From Nocardia donostiensis (GTDB lineage: Bacteria; Actinomycetota; Actinomycetes; Mycobacteriales; Mycobacteriaceae): DNA of 64,000 nt. The position numbers and the translations under genes are program-made. Below are positions 7,453 to 16,517 of this stretch, in pieces. Position 1 is the first letter of the stretch; the number at the start of each line of letters is the position of its first letter. Location of the stretch: assembly GCF_002081715.1 (NCBI RefSeq), contig NZ_MUKP01000004.1, positions 143,638 to 207,637 of the forward strand, written 5' to 3'. The notes below the pieces were generated by a model, which ran no database searches, had not been told where the DNA came from, and saw only the letters and a list, made by a program, of their open reading frames with translations.

Positions 7453-8295
7453 TCAGTTCTGGTCGAATTCGGTGTTGCGCGCGACCTTTTCCCACACCAG
7501 GAGGTCGGTCCGCTCGCGATCGAGGTGATCGAGAATGGTGTCGATCGAGTCGCTGCCGAGGGGAAGGCGCAGCGGCGTGCGCTCGGCCTCGAGCGCGGTG
7601 CGGATGGCCGCGGCAGCCTTGGCCGGGTCGCCGGGCTGGAGGCCGTCGTTGCTTTCGACCATGCGGCGGGTGGCACCGACGGTCTCGGCGTAGGTATCGG
7701 TCTCGGCGCTGAAGTAGGCCGAGCCCGGCCCGAACAGCCCGGTGCGGAAGGCGCCGGGTTCAACGACGAGCACCCGGATCCCAAATGGGCGCACCTCGTC
7801 GGCCAGCGCCTCCGACAGCCCTTCCAGGGCAAATTTCGTCGCGCTGTAGGCGGAGAAACCGGCGAAGGATCCCCGCCCACCGACACTGCTCATCATGACG
7901 ATCGCGCCGCGGCGCTGGGCGCGCATGTGCGGGAGCACGGCACGGGTCAGCGCCGCGGGACCGAACACGTGCAGGTCGAACAGGTCGCGCAGCTCACGAT
8001 CGGTGGTTTCCTCCACTGCGCCGACCTGGGTGCGCCCTGCGTTGTTGACCAGAACGTCGATGCGGCCGTGCCTGGCGACGACGTCGGCGACGACCGCGTC
8101 GATCCGCGCGGTGTCGGTGACGTCGAGGGCGACGGTATCGATCTGGTCCGGATACGCGGCGACCAGGTCGTCCAGCGCCGCAGTGCGTCGGGCCACCGCG
8201 ACGACGGTGTCACCGGCGGCGATCGCGTCCTGGGCGATCGCCCGTCCGAAGCCGCTGCTCGCGCCGGTCACCAGCCAGATCTTCGGGTTGCTCAT
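7453..8295 (-). CDS. Short-chain dehydrogenase/reductase (SDR)
   Basis: 280-residue classical SDR. The NAD(P)-binding motif TGASSGFG is at residues 10-17, NNAG at 84-87, the catalytic serine in MMSS at about 136-137, and YSATK at 150-154. A basic residue pair after the second strand (ARR, 35-37) suggests NADP preference. The start ATG 8295 follows GAGGAG with 5-nt spacing; ATG 8298 is too close. It is divergent from a LysR-type gene whose start is 79 nt away, a usual regulator/target layout, and is followed by the DUF1579 lipoprotein. Substrate unknown. Confidence 0.93.
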   Translation of the reverse strand: MSNPKIWLVTGASSGFGRAIAQDAIAAGDTVVAVARRTAALDDLVAAYPDQIDTVALDVTDTARIDAVVADVVARHGRIDVLVNNAGRTQVGAVEETTDRELRDLFDLHVFGPAALTRAVLPHMRAQRRGAIVMMSSVGGRGSFAGFSAYSATKFALEGLSEALADEVRPFGIRVLVVEPGAFRTGLFGPGSAYFSAETDTYAETVGATRRMVESNDGLQPGDPAKAAAAIRTALEAERTPLRLPLGSDSIDTILDHLDRERTDLLVWEKVARNTEFDQN

Positions 8296-8374
8296 CATGT
8301 CTCCTCGTTCGTGGGTTCGTCGTCGATCTTTGCGGTCGCACCGGCGCGGCGTCCAAGACTCTTTGTGATATCCA

Positions 8375-9286
8375 ATGGTTATGGATGTGCACGGTCGCGA
8401 GCTGCGGTACTTCGTCGCGGTCGCCGAGCAGCTGAACTTCACCAGGGCCGCCGAAGGGCTGTTCGTCTCCCAGCCTGCACTGAGCAAGCAGATCCGCATG
8501 CTCGAGCGTCAGCTGGGAGCGCGATTATTCGAGCGGGACGGGCGTTCGGTGCGGCTGACCCCCGTGGGGGAGGCGCTGTTGCCGCACGCGCGGCGGATGC
8601 TGGCCCTGTGGGACCAGGCGCGGGCCGAGGTTGACACCGCGAAGGCGGCCCAGCTGGCGAGCCTGGTGATCGGGATCAGCACCAGCCCCGGCCGCGGACT
8701 GCTGCCCGCGGTGCGCTCCCGCTTCGCCACCGCTTTTCCGTCGGCCAAACCCGTGTTGCGCCAGGTAGCCTGGGCGGATCCCACGGCAGGCCTGGGCGAT
8801 TCGACCACCGATGTGGCCTACGTCTGGCTACCGCTGACCGATGCCGCCCGCTACGAATGGATTGTGGTGGCCCACGAACCACGACTGGTCGCGCTGCCCG
8901 AGACCCATCGCCTCGCGGCACAGGAGACCGTCGACTTCGCCGACCTCCTCGACGACCCCTTCCTCGCCTTACCGGAATCCGCGGGCACACTGCGCGATTA
9001 CTGGCTCGCTCTGGACGCGCGCGACGGACACCCACCGATCATCGGTGGCGAAGTCTCCAGCACCGAGGAGACCTACGAGGCGGTCAGGGGCGGCGACGGC
9101 ATCGTCCTCCTGGCCGCGGGCAACGCCTCCCTGGTGATCCACGACGGCATCGTCGCCCGCGAGGTCCGCGGCATCACCCCCAGCGAACTCGCCCTCGCCT
9201 GGCGCCGCGACGACCACCGCCCCTTGGTCCGCGGCTACGCCGAGGCATGCCGCCTCGCTCTGGCGGGCAGCGGGATTCATCGGTGA
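8375..9286 (+). CDS. LysR family transcriptional regulator
   Basis: 303 residues with a typical LysR N-terminal winged helix (ELRYFVAVAEQLNFTRAAE, LFVSQPALSKQIRMLERQLG) and a periplasmic-binding-like effector domain from about residue 95. It likely controls the divergent SDR/DUF1579 pair. The short intergenic region (8296-8374) contains the partly symmetric ATATCCAATGGTTAT near the start, a possible binding site. ATG 8381 is an alternative start. Confidence 0.93.
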   Translation: MVMDVHGRELRYFVAVAEQLNFTRAAEGLFVSQPALSKQIRMLERQLGARLFERDGRSVRLTPVGEALLPHARRMLALWDQARAEVDTAKAAQLASLVIGISTSPGRGLLPAVRSRFATAFPSAKPVLRQVAWADPTAGLGDSTTDVAYVWLPLTDAARYEWIVVAHEPRLVALPETHRLAAQETVDFADLLDDPFLALPESAGTLRDYWLALDARDGHPPIIGGEVSSTEETYEAVRGGDGIVLLAAGNASLVIHDGIVAREVRGITPSELALAWRRDDHRPLVRGYAEACRLALAGSGIHR

Positions 9287-9420
9287 TCGCCGGCGGCGCA
9301 CCGTTGTCCACCCCAGCGGTCCGAGCAGCTCCGCACCAAGGCGATGCGTAGTTGCCCCAGTAGGACTTTCGCGGCGGGGATGCGGGCCGATCGGTGCGGT
9401 GAACCAGGGTGAGGCGGCCG

Positions 9421-9510
9421 CCCGATGTCCGCCAACAGTTTCAGCTTCCCGCCCAGCGCGGAAACACATGCGGCGAGAGCTTCGACCGTCGCGACCTCAC
9501 CATGCTCATA
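9421..9510 (-). pseudogene. Fragment of an XRE-type regulator C-terminus
   Basis: About 30 codons read YEHGEVATVEALAACVSALG followed by GKLKLLADIG, the typical end of an XRE/HigA-like helix-turn-helix protein. Neither the helix-turn-helix nor a plausible start is present: upstream the frame turns into a Cys run encoded by a GCA/GCC repeat. The surrounding 9287-9646 has no other recognisable coding content. Confidence 0.45.
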
Positions 9511-9646
9511 GCAGCCGCAGCAGCAACAGGCACATCCGTTATCGGCCATGGTTACCATGGTCGGCGGACGGTTCCAGGACAGGCAGAGACGCCGCTGACC
9601 AGCCCTTTCCCATTTCGTTCCTGTTTACGACGGTGCCTTTCGCGGA

Positions 9647-10009
9647 CTACCAGGCACCGACAGGTTTCACGTCCCATGCCAGCCGAATCCGAGGTTTGGT
9701 TTGCAGCGCGAGAGGTTCGGTCGTGTCCCCCGGGAGCCAGAGCCGCAGACCTTCGTAGTCGGACGGGCCTCGGTCTACACTCAACCGCTCCAACCGGCGA
9801 AGACGGCCCAGGTAAGTATGTTCCTGCCCACATGCACAGAGGCTGATATATGCCTCCCCCGCTGTTGGGTCGAGCGAGAACAAGACGGCCTGAGTCCCAC
9901 GGGTGAGCCGGAACGAATGCAGTCCGACGGGCCACTCGAGATCCTCGAACTCTCGTGTCGGCTCGCCCTCGAAGAGCCAGATGAGATCGACGAGGTCGGG
10001 AATCTCCAC
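9647..10009 (-). CDS. Hypothetical protein, about 120 residues
   Basis: A frame from GTG 10009 to 9647 encodes a protein-like sequence (start MEIPDLVDLIWLFEGEP, middle AVLFSLDPTAGEAYISLCAC). The frame stays open upstream of the GTG without an ATG, so the true start is uncertain. No known domain is recognised. The amino-acid composition looks coding, unlike the shadow frames here. It lies between an XRE fragment and a truncated SDR, so it may itself be residual. Confidence 0.45.
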   Translation of the reverse strand: MEIPDLVDLIWLFEGEPTREFEDLEWPVGLHSFRLTRGTQAVLFSLDPTAGEAYISLCACGQEHTYLGRLRRLERLSVDRGPSDYEGLRLWLPGDTTEPLALQTKPRIRLAWDVKPVGAW

Positions 10010-10038
10010 GCGTTGACAGTAGTGGAGTAGCGGTGGGG

Positions 10039-10551
10039 TCAGGCGACGTAGGACTTCTCCCCTTGCAGGTTGTCCAGGTCGATCTGCCCCTTCGGGATGC
10101 CGCCGGTGATATTGACGACCCGGGCCGGCTGTCGAGTCGACGCAGCGGCCGTCAGAGCCGGCATCAGCCAGTGCGTGAGACAGAACGGCGCGATCACATC
10201 GACCGCGAACGCGGTCTCGAGGCCGTCCTCGGTCAGTATCCGGTGAGATCGCGTTGCGCCCGCGTTGTTGATCAACACGTCCACACCACCGGTCCGGTTG
10301 CTGACCTCCTCGGCGAGATGGCGCACATCGCGGAGCCGGGACATGTCGGCTGTGATCGCTTCGACGCGGCGATTCCCGCTGGAGCCGCGGAGCTCCTCCA
10401 CTGCAGCATTGGCGCGGTCCTTGTCGCGCCCGACGAGGATGACGCTGGCACCCAGTCCGGCCAGGGCTCGCGCGGTCTCCTTTCCGATACCTCCAGTGCT
10501 CCCAGTCACCAGCACGGTCTTGCCTTCCACGGACACCACTCCACTCGCCAT
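10039..10551 (-). pseudogene. Truncated short-chain dehydrogenase (lacks catalytic Tyr/Lys)
   Basis: 170 residues with an intact SDR N-terminal half: TGSTGGIG nucleotide-binding loop, NNAG, and VVNITGG around the catalytic serine strand. It then stops at NLQGEKSYVA, just where the YxxxK motif and the last 100-130 residues should follow. Enzymatic activity is therefore unlikely. The promoter side is intact: a palindrome sits directly before the ATG at 10551 and a TetR gene is divergent. A GTG at 10578 is an alternative start. Confidence 0.75.
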
Positions 10552-10553
10552 CC

Positions 10554-10568
10554 TGTCACTCGGTGACA
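10554..10568. promoter_or_regulatory. Probable TetR operator between truncated SDR and TetR
   Basis: TGTCAC-TCG-GTGACA is a perfect inverted repeat with 6-base arms. A further TGTCACT half-site occurs at 10583-10589. Both lie between the divergent SDR and TetR genes, as expected for the site of the TetR protein encoded at 10605. Confidence 0.65.
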
Positions 10569-10604
10569 CTATAGACACCTGATGTCACTAAGTAGTCTGA
10601 GTGC

Positions 10605-11228
10605 GTGAAAGAAGGACTGCGCGAACGGACGCGCCGAGCAGTCCGGGCCGAGCTCGCCGAGGTCGCCATGGACCTGTTTGCTCGGAAGGGCTTCGACGAG
10701 ACGACTGTCGAAGAGATCGCTAGCGCAGCCGGGATGACCAAGCGCAGCTTCTTCCGATACTTCCCCACCAAGGAAGACGTCGTCTTCGATGGCGTCGACC
10801 TCACCGGAGAGAAAGTTGTCGCCGACATCGCGGCTCGGCCTGAAGGCGAGGACGCCTGGGAGTCGCTGCATCGTGTGCTCCGGACCTGGCAGAGTGAGAT
10901 CCATGCCAGCGAGCAGGTACTCGCTACCCTTCGGCTCATCGAGGCCACGCCCACGCTCGTCGGACGACTCCACCATCGACGAACCGAGTGGCGGCGGCGC
11001 GTCAGCGAAGCGCTGCAGAACCGCGCAGGGGCAGATACCGACGCATACACCGCGGACCTGCTCATCAACGCAGCCACCGCGGTGCTCGACGCCGTGTCCA
11101 GCGAGTGGGTGCGATCAGGCGGGAAGGCGGACCGCCCAACCCTGCTGGACCAGGGGTTCCGCCAGGTCCATGTCGATCCCAACGCGCGACGATCGCCGGC
11201 CACCACGACTTCGGAGAACACCGGCTAG
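10605..11228 (+). CDS. TetR family transcriptional regulator
   Basis: 207 residues. The helix-turn-helix is at residues 15-60 (AMDLFARKGFDETTVEEIAS, AGMTKRSFFRYFPTKEDVVF), followed by a helical effector domain. ATG... the start codon used is GTG at 10605. It is divergent from the truncated SDR, with a palindrome between. Since that SDR is broken, the regulator may now control only itself or act elsewhere. Confidence 0.9.
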   Translation: MKEGLRERTRRAVRAELAEVAMDLFARKGFDETTVEEIASAAGMTKRSFFRYFPTKEDVVFDGVDLTGEKVVADIAARPEGEDAWESLHRVLRTWQSEIHASEQVLATLRLIEATPTLVGRLHHRRTEWRRRVSEALQNRAGADTDAYTADLLINAATAVLDAVSSEWVRSGGKADRPTLLDQGFRQVHVDPNARRSPATTTSENTG

Positions 11229-11278
11229 GAATGCGGTCGGTTGCGGAGCACAATATGTGCAGGGATGAATGTCCCAAG

Positions 11279-11304
11279 GTGATCTGCCGGGTTCGGCAGA
11301 TCAC
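11279..11304. terminator. Strong hairpin between TetR and decarboxylase genes
   Basis: GTGATCTGCCG (11279-11289) and CGGCAGATCAC (11294-11304) are perfect 11-base arms around GGTT. No T run follows. It lies 50 nt after the TetR stop and 33 nt before the decarboxylase ATG. It may be a U-less terminator for the TetR transcript, or a leader structure or protein-binding palindrome controlling the decarboxylase. Confidence 0.5.
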
Positions 11305-11337
11305 TTCGCCCACCGACCGAGGGGCGAGACTGACGAC

Positions 11338-14130
11338 ATGCACCGAGACGGCGAGCGCCCGAAAGGGCTTTCTGTTTCCGCGCTGGCGGCGGTAGCGAAC
11401 CCGTCGTACTCGCGAATCGACACGTGGAATCTGCTCGACGATGCGTGCCGTCGGCTCGCTGATGTCAACTGTGCCGGGCTGGACACGACCCACGAGGCCG
11501 CCCGGGTGCGGCGCCTCCTCGATCGTCTCGGCGCCTACGAGCGGTACTGGTTGTATCCGGGGCCGGCGAGGCTGGCGGCGTTTCGCGGATATGTCGCCGA
11601 CCTTGCCACGGTGCGGCTCACCGAGGAAGTGTCGCTGGCCGTGCGCCTGCTCTCCGAGTACGGCGACCGCGCGGCCGTGTTCGACACCTCCACGCCGTTG
11701 GCCGATCAGGAACTCGTGGCACGGGCCAAACAGCAGCAGTTCTACACCGTTCTGCTCGGCGACGATTCCCCGCCCGAGGCTCCCGAGAGCCTGGTGGAGA
11801 GCCTGCGGGCGCTGCGCGGCCCGTCCGACGATGTGCAGTTCGAGCTGCTTGTCGTGGCGAGCATCGAGGACGCCATCACCGCCGTCGCATTGAACGGCGA
11901 GATCCAGGCGGCGATCATTCGGCACGACCTGCCGCTTCGTTCCCGCGACCGGGTGCCGTTGATGACCACATTGCTCGGCGCCAACGACGAGGTGGTCGTG
12001 ACCGACCGCACCCACGACTGGGTGGAATGCGGCGAGTGGATCAGGCAGCTGCGGCCGCATATCGACCTGTATCTGCTCACCGACGAGTCGATCGCCGCGG
12101 AGACCGAGGGCGAGCCGGACGTCTACGATCGCACGTTCTACCGGCTCAACGACGCCACCGACCTGTACAGTACGGTGCTCGCCGGCATCCGGAGGCGGTA
12201 CGCCACACCGTTTTTCGACGCCCTGCGTGCCTATGCGGCCGCGCCGGTCGGCCAATTCCACGCCCTTCCCGTCGCCCGTGGAGCCAGCATCTTCAACTCC
12301 ACATCGCTGCAGGACATGGGCGATTTCTACGGCCGCAACATCTTCATGGCCGAGACGTCGTCCACCTCCGGCGGGCTGGACTCACTGCTGGACCCACACG
12401 GCACGATCAGGGCGGCGATGGACAAAGCCGCCCTGACGTGGTCTGCCGATCAGACGTACTTCGTGACCAACGGAACATCCACCGCGAACAAGATTGTCGT
12501 GCAAGCCCTGACCCGGCCGGGCGACATCGTGCTGATCGACCGCAACTGCCATAAGTCGCACCACTACGGCCTGATGCTCGCCGGGGCATACCCGATGTAT
12601 CTGGACGCCTACCCGCTCGAGCCGTTCGCGATCTACGGAGCCGTGTCCCTGCGCACCATCAAGAAGGCGCTGCTGGACCTCGAGGCGGCCGGGCAGCTGG
12701 ATCGAGTGCGCATGCTGCTGCTGACCAACTGCACTTTCGACGGCATCGTCTACAACCCGCGGCGCGTGATGGAGGAAGTCCTGGCGATCAAGCCGGATAT
12801 GTGCTTCCTGTGGGACGAGGCGTGGTACGCGTTCGCTACCGCGGTGCCGTGGGCACGACAGCGGACCGCGATGGTTGCCGCCGGGCAACTCGAATCGGCG
12901 TTGTCGTCGCCCCGGTATGCCGAGGAGTACCGCATGTGGCGTGCATCAATGCAGGGAGTCGACCGCGCCGAGTGGAGCAACCACCGGCTGCTTCCCGACC
13001 CCGAGCGCGCGCGGGTACGCGTATACGCGACACATTCCACCCACAAATCGCTGTCGGCGCTGCGGCAGGCGTCGATGATCCATATCCACGACCAGGATTT
13101 CAAAGCTCTCGCCCGCGAGGCGTTCGCCGAGGCGTTTTCGACCCACACCTCGACGTCGCCGAACCAGCAACTCCTGGCGTCGTTGGATTTGGCGCGGCGG
13201 CAGGTCGATATCGAGGGCTTCCAGCTGGTCCGGCACGTCTACGATATGGCGCTGGTGTTCCGGCACCGCGTCCGCAAAGACCGGCTGATCGGCAAATGGT
13301 TCCGCATCCTCGACGAGGCCGACCTGGTGCCCGGCGAGTTCCGGCCCTCTGAAGTCAGCTCGTACCGGCAGGTCAGGCAGGGTGTCTTGGCAGAGTGGAA
13401 CGAGGCGTGGCGATCCGATCAGTTCGTGCTCGACCCGACCCGGGTCACCTTGTTCATCGGCAAGACCGGCATGAACGGGTACGAGTTCCGCGAGAAGATC
13501 CTGATGGACCGATTCGGCATCCAGATCAACAAGACCTCGATCAACAGTGTGCTGTTGATCTTCACCATCGGCGTCACCTGGTCGAGCGTGCACTACCTGC
13601 TCGACGTGCTGCGCCGGGTGGCCGGCGACTTCGAGAGCAGCAGGAGCGCGGCCGGTAAGGCCGACCGCGCCCTGCACCAGCGCCGGGTCGACGAGATCAC
13701 CAAGGAACTGCCTGCGCTGCCCGACTTCAGCGAGTTCGACAGCGCGTTTCGTCCCGACAGCGCCAGCTCGTTCGGCGACATCCGATCGGCCTTCTACGCC
13801 GGGTACGAGGAGCCCGACCGCGAACACGTCCTGCTCGGCGACGCCGGGCGACGACTCGCCAAAGGGAAGCCCCTGGTGTCCGCCACCTTCGTCGTCCCCT
13901 ACCCGCCCGGCTTCCCGGTGCTGGTGCCGGGGCAGGTGATCTCGCGGGAGATCCTGTATTTCCTGGCCGAGCTCGACGTCAAGGAAATTCACGGATACAA
14001 CCCCGACCTCGGGTTATCGGTTTTCACCGAGGCCGCGCTCACGCGGCTGGCCGCGGCTCGGCGGGCCAGTGCCGCGGCGGTCGGTGCTGCGCCGGAGACA
14101 GCTCCGGCGCAGGCAGCCAACATCGGGTAG
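11338..14130 (+). CDS. Large Orn/Lys/Arg decarboxylase family protein
   Basis: 930-residue PLP-dependent fold-type I decarboxylase of the Orn/Lys/Arg class. Residues about 1-270 form the N-terminal region; the PLP domain follows (FVTNGTSTANKIVVQ, DRNCHKSHHYG, LLTNCTFDGIVYNP, FLWDEAWYAF). The cofactor lysine is Lys570 in THSTHKSLSALRQ. The C-terminal domain carries VPYPPGFPVLVPGQ. The length greatly exceeds the roughly 715 residues of enterobacterial enzymes and agrees with the mycobacterial type (Rv2531c of M. tuberculosis). I chose ATG 11338 because it follows GAGGGGCGAGAC; longer starts add unrelated sequence. The amino-acid substrate cannot be told from the sequence. A strong hairpin lies just upstream. 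Confidence 0.93.
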   Translation: MHRDGERPKGLSVSALAAVANPSYSRIDTWNLLDDACRRLADVNCAGLDTTHEAARVRRLLDRLGAYERYWLYPGPARLAAFRGYVADLATVRLTEEVSLAVRLLSEYGDRAAVFDTSTPLADQELVARAKQQQFYTVLLGDDSPPEAPESLVESLRALRGPSDDVQFELLVVASIEDAITAVALNGEIQAAIIRHDLPLRSRDRVPLMTTLLGANDEVVVTDRTHDWVECGEWIRQLRPHIDLYLLTDESIAAETEGEPDVYDRTFYRLNDATDLYSTVLAGIRRRYATPFFDALRAYAAAPVGQFHALPVARGASIFNSTSLQDMGDFYGRNIFMAETSSTSGGLDSLLDPHGTIRAAMDKAALTWSADQTYFVTNGTSTANKIVVQALTRPGDIVLIDRNCHKSHHYGLMLAGAYPMYLDAYPLEPFAIYGAVSLRTIKKALLDLEAAGQLDRVRMLLLTNCTFDGIVYNPRRVMEEVLAIKPDMCFLWDEAWYAFATAVPWARQRTAMVAAGQLESALSSPRYAEEYRMWRASMQGVDRAEWSNHRLLPDPERARVRVYATHSTHKSLSALRQASMIHIHDQDFKALAREAFAEAFSTHTSTSPNQQLLASLDLARRQVDIEGFQLVRHVYDMALVFRHRVRKDRLIGKWFRILDEADLVPGEFRPSEVSSYRQVRQGVLAEWNEAWRSDQFVLDPTRVTLFIGKTGMNGYEFREKILMDRFGIQINKTSINSVLLIFTIGVTWSSVHYLLDVLRRVAGDFESSRSAAGKADRALHQRRVDEITKELPALPDFSEFDSAFRPDSASSFGDIRSAFYAGYEEPDREHVLLGDAGRRLAKGKPLVSATFVVPYPPGFPVLVPGQVISREILYFLAELDVKEIHGYNPDLGLSVFTEAALTRLAAARRASAAAVGAAPETAPAQAANIG

Positions 14131-14168
14131 GCAGCTCCTGAACTGCCCAGCTCATCAGGTCGAAGATC

Positions 14169-14693
14169 TCAGTACCACCAGGGCAATTCGTCGTGGCCGA
14201 AGTCGTGGAAATCGCCGAAACGGCCGGAGTAGAACACCAGGCCGGTGCCGTCGCGCCAGCGCATATCGGTGACCTCCCCGTAGAAGACACGATGGTCGCC
14301 GATGTCGTGCGCGGTGTGGACGCGGCATTCCATCTGCGCCAGGGCGTCTGGGATCAACGGTAGCCCGGAACGGCTGCGGTCCACCGGCATGTCTTCGAAC
14401 CGGGCGCCGCCGCGAGTGGCGAACCGCCGACCGATCGCTTCCTGACGGGAACCGAGAATCGACACAGCGAAGGTCTGGGTGGCTTCGACAGCGTCAGTGG
14501 TACGACTGCCGTGGGTGAGCGAGACAAGCAGAATCGGTGGTTCGAGACTGATCGAGGTCAGCGAGCTGATGGTCATCGCGCACGGGTTGCCGGTGCCGTC
14601 GTCGGCGCTGACGACCGCGACACCGGTGGTGAACCGCCCCATACTGCGTCTCATGTCCACCGGCGTCGGGCACTGGAAAGCCGGTAAAGTCAT
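14169..14693 (-). CDS. Flavin reductase domain protein, partner of HpaB-type monooxygenase
   Basis: 174-residue flavin reductase-like protein (HpaC type) with the conserved MRRSMGRFTTGVAVVSADDG start, CAMTISSLTSISLEPPILLV flavin-binding block and late HRVFYGEVTDMRW. It would supply reduced FMN/FAD to the HpaB-like oxygenase two genes upstream in the same operon. The start ATG 14693 follows TAGGAG. It is the last gene of a seven-gene minus-strand operon and is convergent with the decarboxylase gene, 38 nt away. Confidence 0.92.
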   Translation of the reverse strand: MTLPAFQCPTPVDMRRSMGRFTTGVAVVSADDGTGNPCAMTISSLTSISLEPPILLVSLTHGSRTTDAVEATQTFAVSILGSRQEAIGRRFATRGGARFEDMPVDRSRSGLPLIPDALAQMECRVHTAHDIGDHRVFYGEVTDMRWRDGTGLVFYSGRFGDFHDFGHDELPWWY

Positions 14694-14701
14694 GGTCGCT
14701 C

Positions 14702-15049
14702 CTACCTGCTGTGATAGCGAACTTCGAAGGTGACGACACCTTCGTCGGTGCGCCACGGGCCGTGCGGCATGCCCGGCGGGCGGCAGGCGTACATGCCTGC
14801 GGTGAAGGTTTCACCGAGAGTGAGATCGGTGAACGATCCTTCGAGGATGTAGACCTCTTCCCAGAAGTCGTGCCGCTGCACACCCATCGGCGTGGAGTCC
14901 GCGCCGGGCTCGTAACGCAGAATGCGGGTAGCCACCTTGCCTTCGGGGTCGCGGGCCAGGATGCGTTCGGTGATAGCGGGGTCATCGCCGGGGCAAACGG
15001 TGTACGCGACGTCGGTGACGGGGAAGAATTCGAATTCGGGCTTTGCCAT
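14702..15049 (-). CDS. Cupin domain protein
   Basis: 115-residue single-domain cupin. HDFWEEVYILEGSFTDLTLG and the later PPGMPHGPWRTDEG are the two cupin motifs, with His/Glu residues suited to metal binding. It sits 12 nt after the HpaB-like gene and 8 nt before the flavin reductase gene, so it is part of the operon. In such a setting it may be a small metal-dependent oxygenase, isomerase or decarboxylase acting on the hydroxylated product; the exact reaction is unknown. Confidence 0.9.
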   Translation of the reverse strand: MAKPEFEFFPVTDVAYTVCPGDDPAITERILARDPEGKVATRILRYEPGADSTPMGVQRHDFWEEVYILEGSFTDLTLGETFTAGMYACRPPGMPHGPWRTDEGVVTFEVRYHSR

Positions 15050-15061
15050 TGCTGTTACCTC

Positions 15062-16516
15062 TCAGGCGGTTTCGGTCTTGTAGGCGGCGAGGAACTGCTC
15101 GACGTCGTGCAGTGGCTCCTCGTAGCCGTAGTTGCGGTAGGTGTAGGCGCCCTTCACCACGAACGGCGCACCGGCATAGAACAACTCGTACTGCTGGTGG
15201 CGGCCTGCGAATTCGGAGCCGATGATGTCCCAGGCCAGCTTGAACAACTTGATGCGTTCCTCGGACGGCACGCCGGGCGACTGCACATAGTGCGTGATAT
15301 CGCCGGAAGTGAGGGGGCTGGTGAGGTCTGCGACGCTGGAAGGCAATTGGAGCACTCCCCCACCCACCAAGTCCCGCAGGATCGACAGCACACGCGGGTA
15401 GATCTCCGGCTGCAACCCCATAGATCCGTAGAGTGCGCGTTTGCCCGGCACCCACTGGCCGGCGGCATCCGCAGTGGCGGTGTATTCGGCGGCCAGCACG
15501 GCGGACTCGACACCGGCGACGAGCGCGGCGAGTTCGCCGAGTTTCTCTTGGACACTGGGGATTTTGTCGACTCCGTTGACCTGGGTGACGCGGCGGGCCA
15601 CGCCCGCGATGAAGCGCAGTTTGGTGGCGAAGCGGATCTGGGCCTGCCAGTTGCCGAGTGCGTGTGCGCCGGTATCGAAGAACTGGCGCCGCACACCGGT
15701 GGTGTCGCGGTCGACGAACACGCGGTCCCAGGGGATGAGGACGTCGTCGAACACCACCAGGGAGTCCGGTTCGTCGTAGCGGCTGGTCAGCGGGTAGTCG
15801 AAGCTGCTGCTGGCCGCCGGGGCGTAGGGGCGGCGGCAGTAGAGCTTGAGGCCTGCGGCATTGGCGGGGACGACGAACGACACCGCGAAATCCTGGTCGT
15901 CGGGGCCCAGCGGTTTGATGCAGGACACCAGGATCTCGTCGGCGATGGCCGCGCCGGTGGCCAGCATCTGCGACCCGCGCACGACGATCCCTTCCTCGGT
16001 TTCGCGTACTACACCGACCTGCAGGAACTCCCCTTCCCAGCCGGAGGCGGTCGTCGCGCGTGACACCTGGGGCGGGATGATGGCGTAGGAGACGTACAGG
16101 TTCTCCGCGAGCAGCCGCCGGTGGAAAGCCGTGACATTCGCGGAGAAATCGCGGGTGCCCTCGGCGAAGATTTCCGGGTGAGCGGCGAAGGAAGCGAGGA
16201 AGGTGCCGACGTGGTCGGGGCTGCGTCCCACCCAGCCGTGCGTGTGCTTGGCCCATGTCTGGATCGCTTCCCGGCGGGCACGCAGCTCTTCCTGGCTGCG
16301 GGGGATGCCGAAGACCCGGTTGGCGGTGCCTCCGGTTTCCGGTGCAGTGTACTGCATGTTGTTGGCGGGGTCGGCGGCCAGATCGAACAGTTCGGCAATG
16401 GTCTGCGCGACCGGCGCGAACGCAGGGTGGGTGGTGACGTCGTCGATGCGTTCGCCGTCGACGAGGACGACCCGCCCGTCGTTCAGCGAGGCCAGATACT
16501 CGGCTCCGGTGCGCAT
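15062..16516 (-). CDS. 4-hydroxyphenylacetate 3-hydroxylase (HpaB) family flavin monooxygenase
   Basis: 484 residues, the usual size for oxygenase components of two-component, reduced-flavin-dependent monooxygenases (acyl-CoA dehydrogenase fold). Typical segments are MRTGAEYLASLNDGR, NNMQYTAPETG, HTHGWVGRSPDHV, AIIPPQVSR, the central ARGSQ-like VRGSQMLATGAAIADE, and DVLIPWDRVF. Such enzymes hydroxylate aromatic or heteroaromatic rings ortho to an existing hydroxyl, using FADH2 from a separate reductase, which is present two genes downstream. The DUF2848 gene ends 1 nt before this start. The substrate is unknown; the neighbouring amidase-type hydrolase hints at a nitrogen-containing compound. 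Confidence 0.93.
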   Translation of the reverse strand: MRTGAEYLASLNDGRVVLVDGERIDDVTTHPAFAPVAQTIAELFDLAADPANNMQYTAPETGGTANRVFGIPRSQEELRARREAIQTWAKHTHGWVGRSPDHVGTFLASFAAHPEIFAEGTRDFSANVTAFHRRLLAENLYVSYAIIPPQVSRATTASGWEGEFLQVGVVRETEEGIVVRGSQMLATGAAIADEILVSCIKPLGPDDQDFAVSFVVPANAAGLKLYCRRPYAPAASSSFDYPLTSRYDEPDSLVVFDDVLIPWDRVFVDRDTTGVRRQFFDTGAHALGNWQAQIRFATKLRFIAGVARRVTQVNGVDKIPSVQEKLGELAALVAGVESAVLAAEYTATADAAGQWVPGKRALYGSMGLQPEIYPRVLSILRDLVGGGVLQLPSSVADLTSPLTSGDITHYVQSPGVPSEERIKLFKLAWDIIGSEFAGRHQQYELFYAGAPFVVKGAYTYRNYGYEEPLHDVEQFLAAYKTETA

Positions 16517-16517
16517 A

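Noticed and set aside
7410..7886. N-terminal extension of the DUF1579 gene
   Set aside because: It is antisense-frame sequence over the SDR gene; the lipoprotein signal at GTG 7409 with a ribosome binding site is the natural start.
9510..9558. Run of cysteine codons (CACCCC) that could suggest a metallothionein
   Set aside because: Produced by a short GCA/GCC repeat, with no start signal and no partner; the downstream part is an XRE fragment instead.
11065..12261. 398-codon minus-strand open frame over TetR and decarboxylase
   Set aside because: Shadow of two well-supported plus-strand genes.
14711..16063. 450-codon plus-strand open frame
   Set aside because: Lies opposite the cupin and HpaB-like genes; no recognisable protein features.
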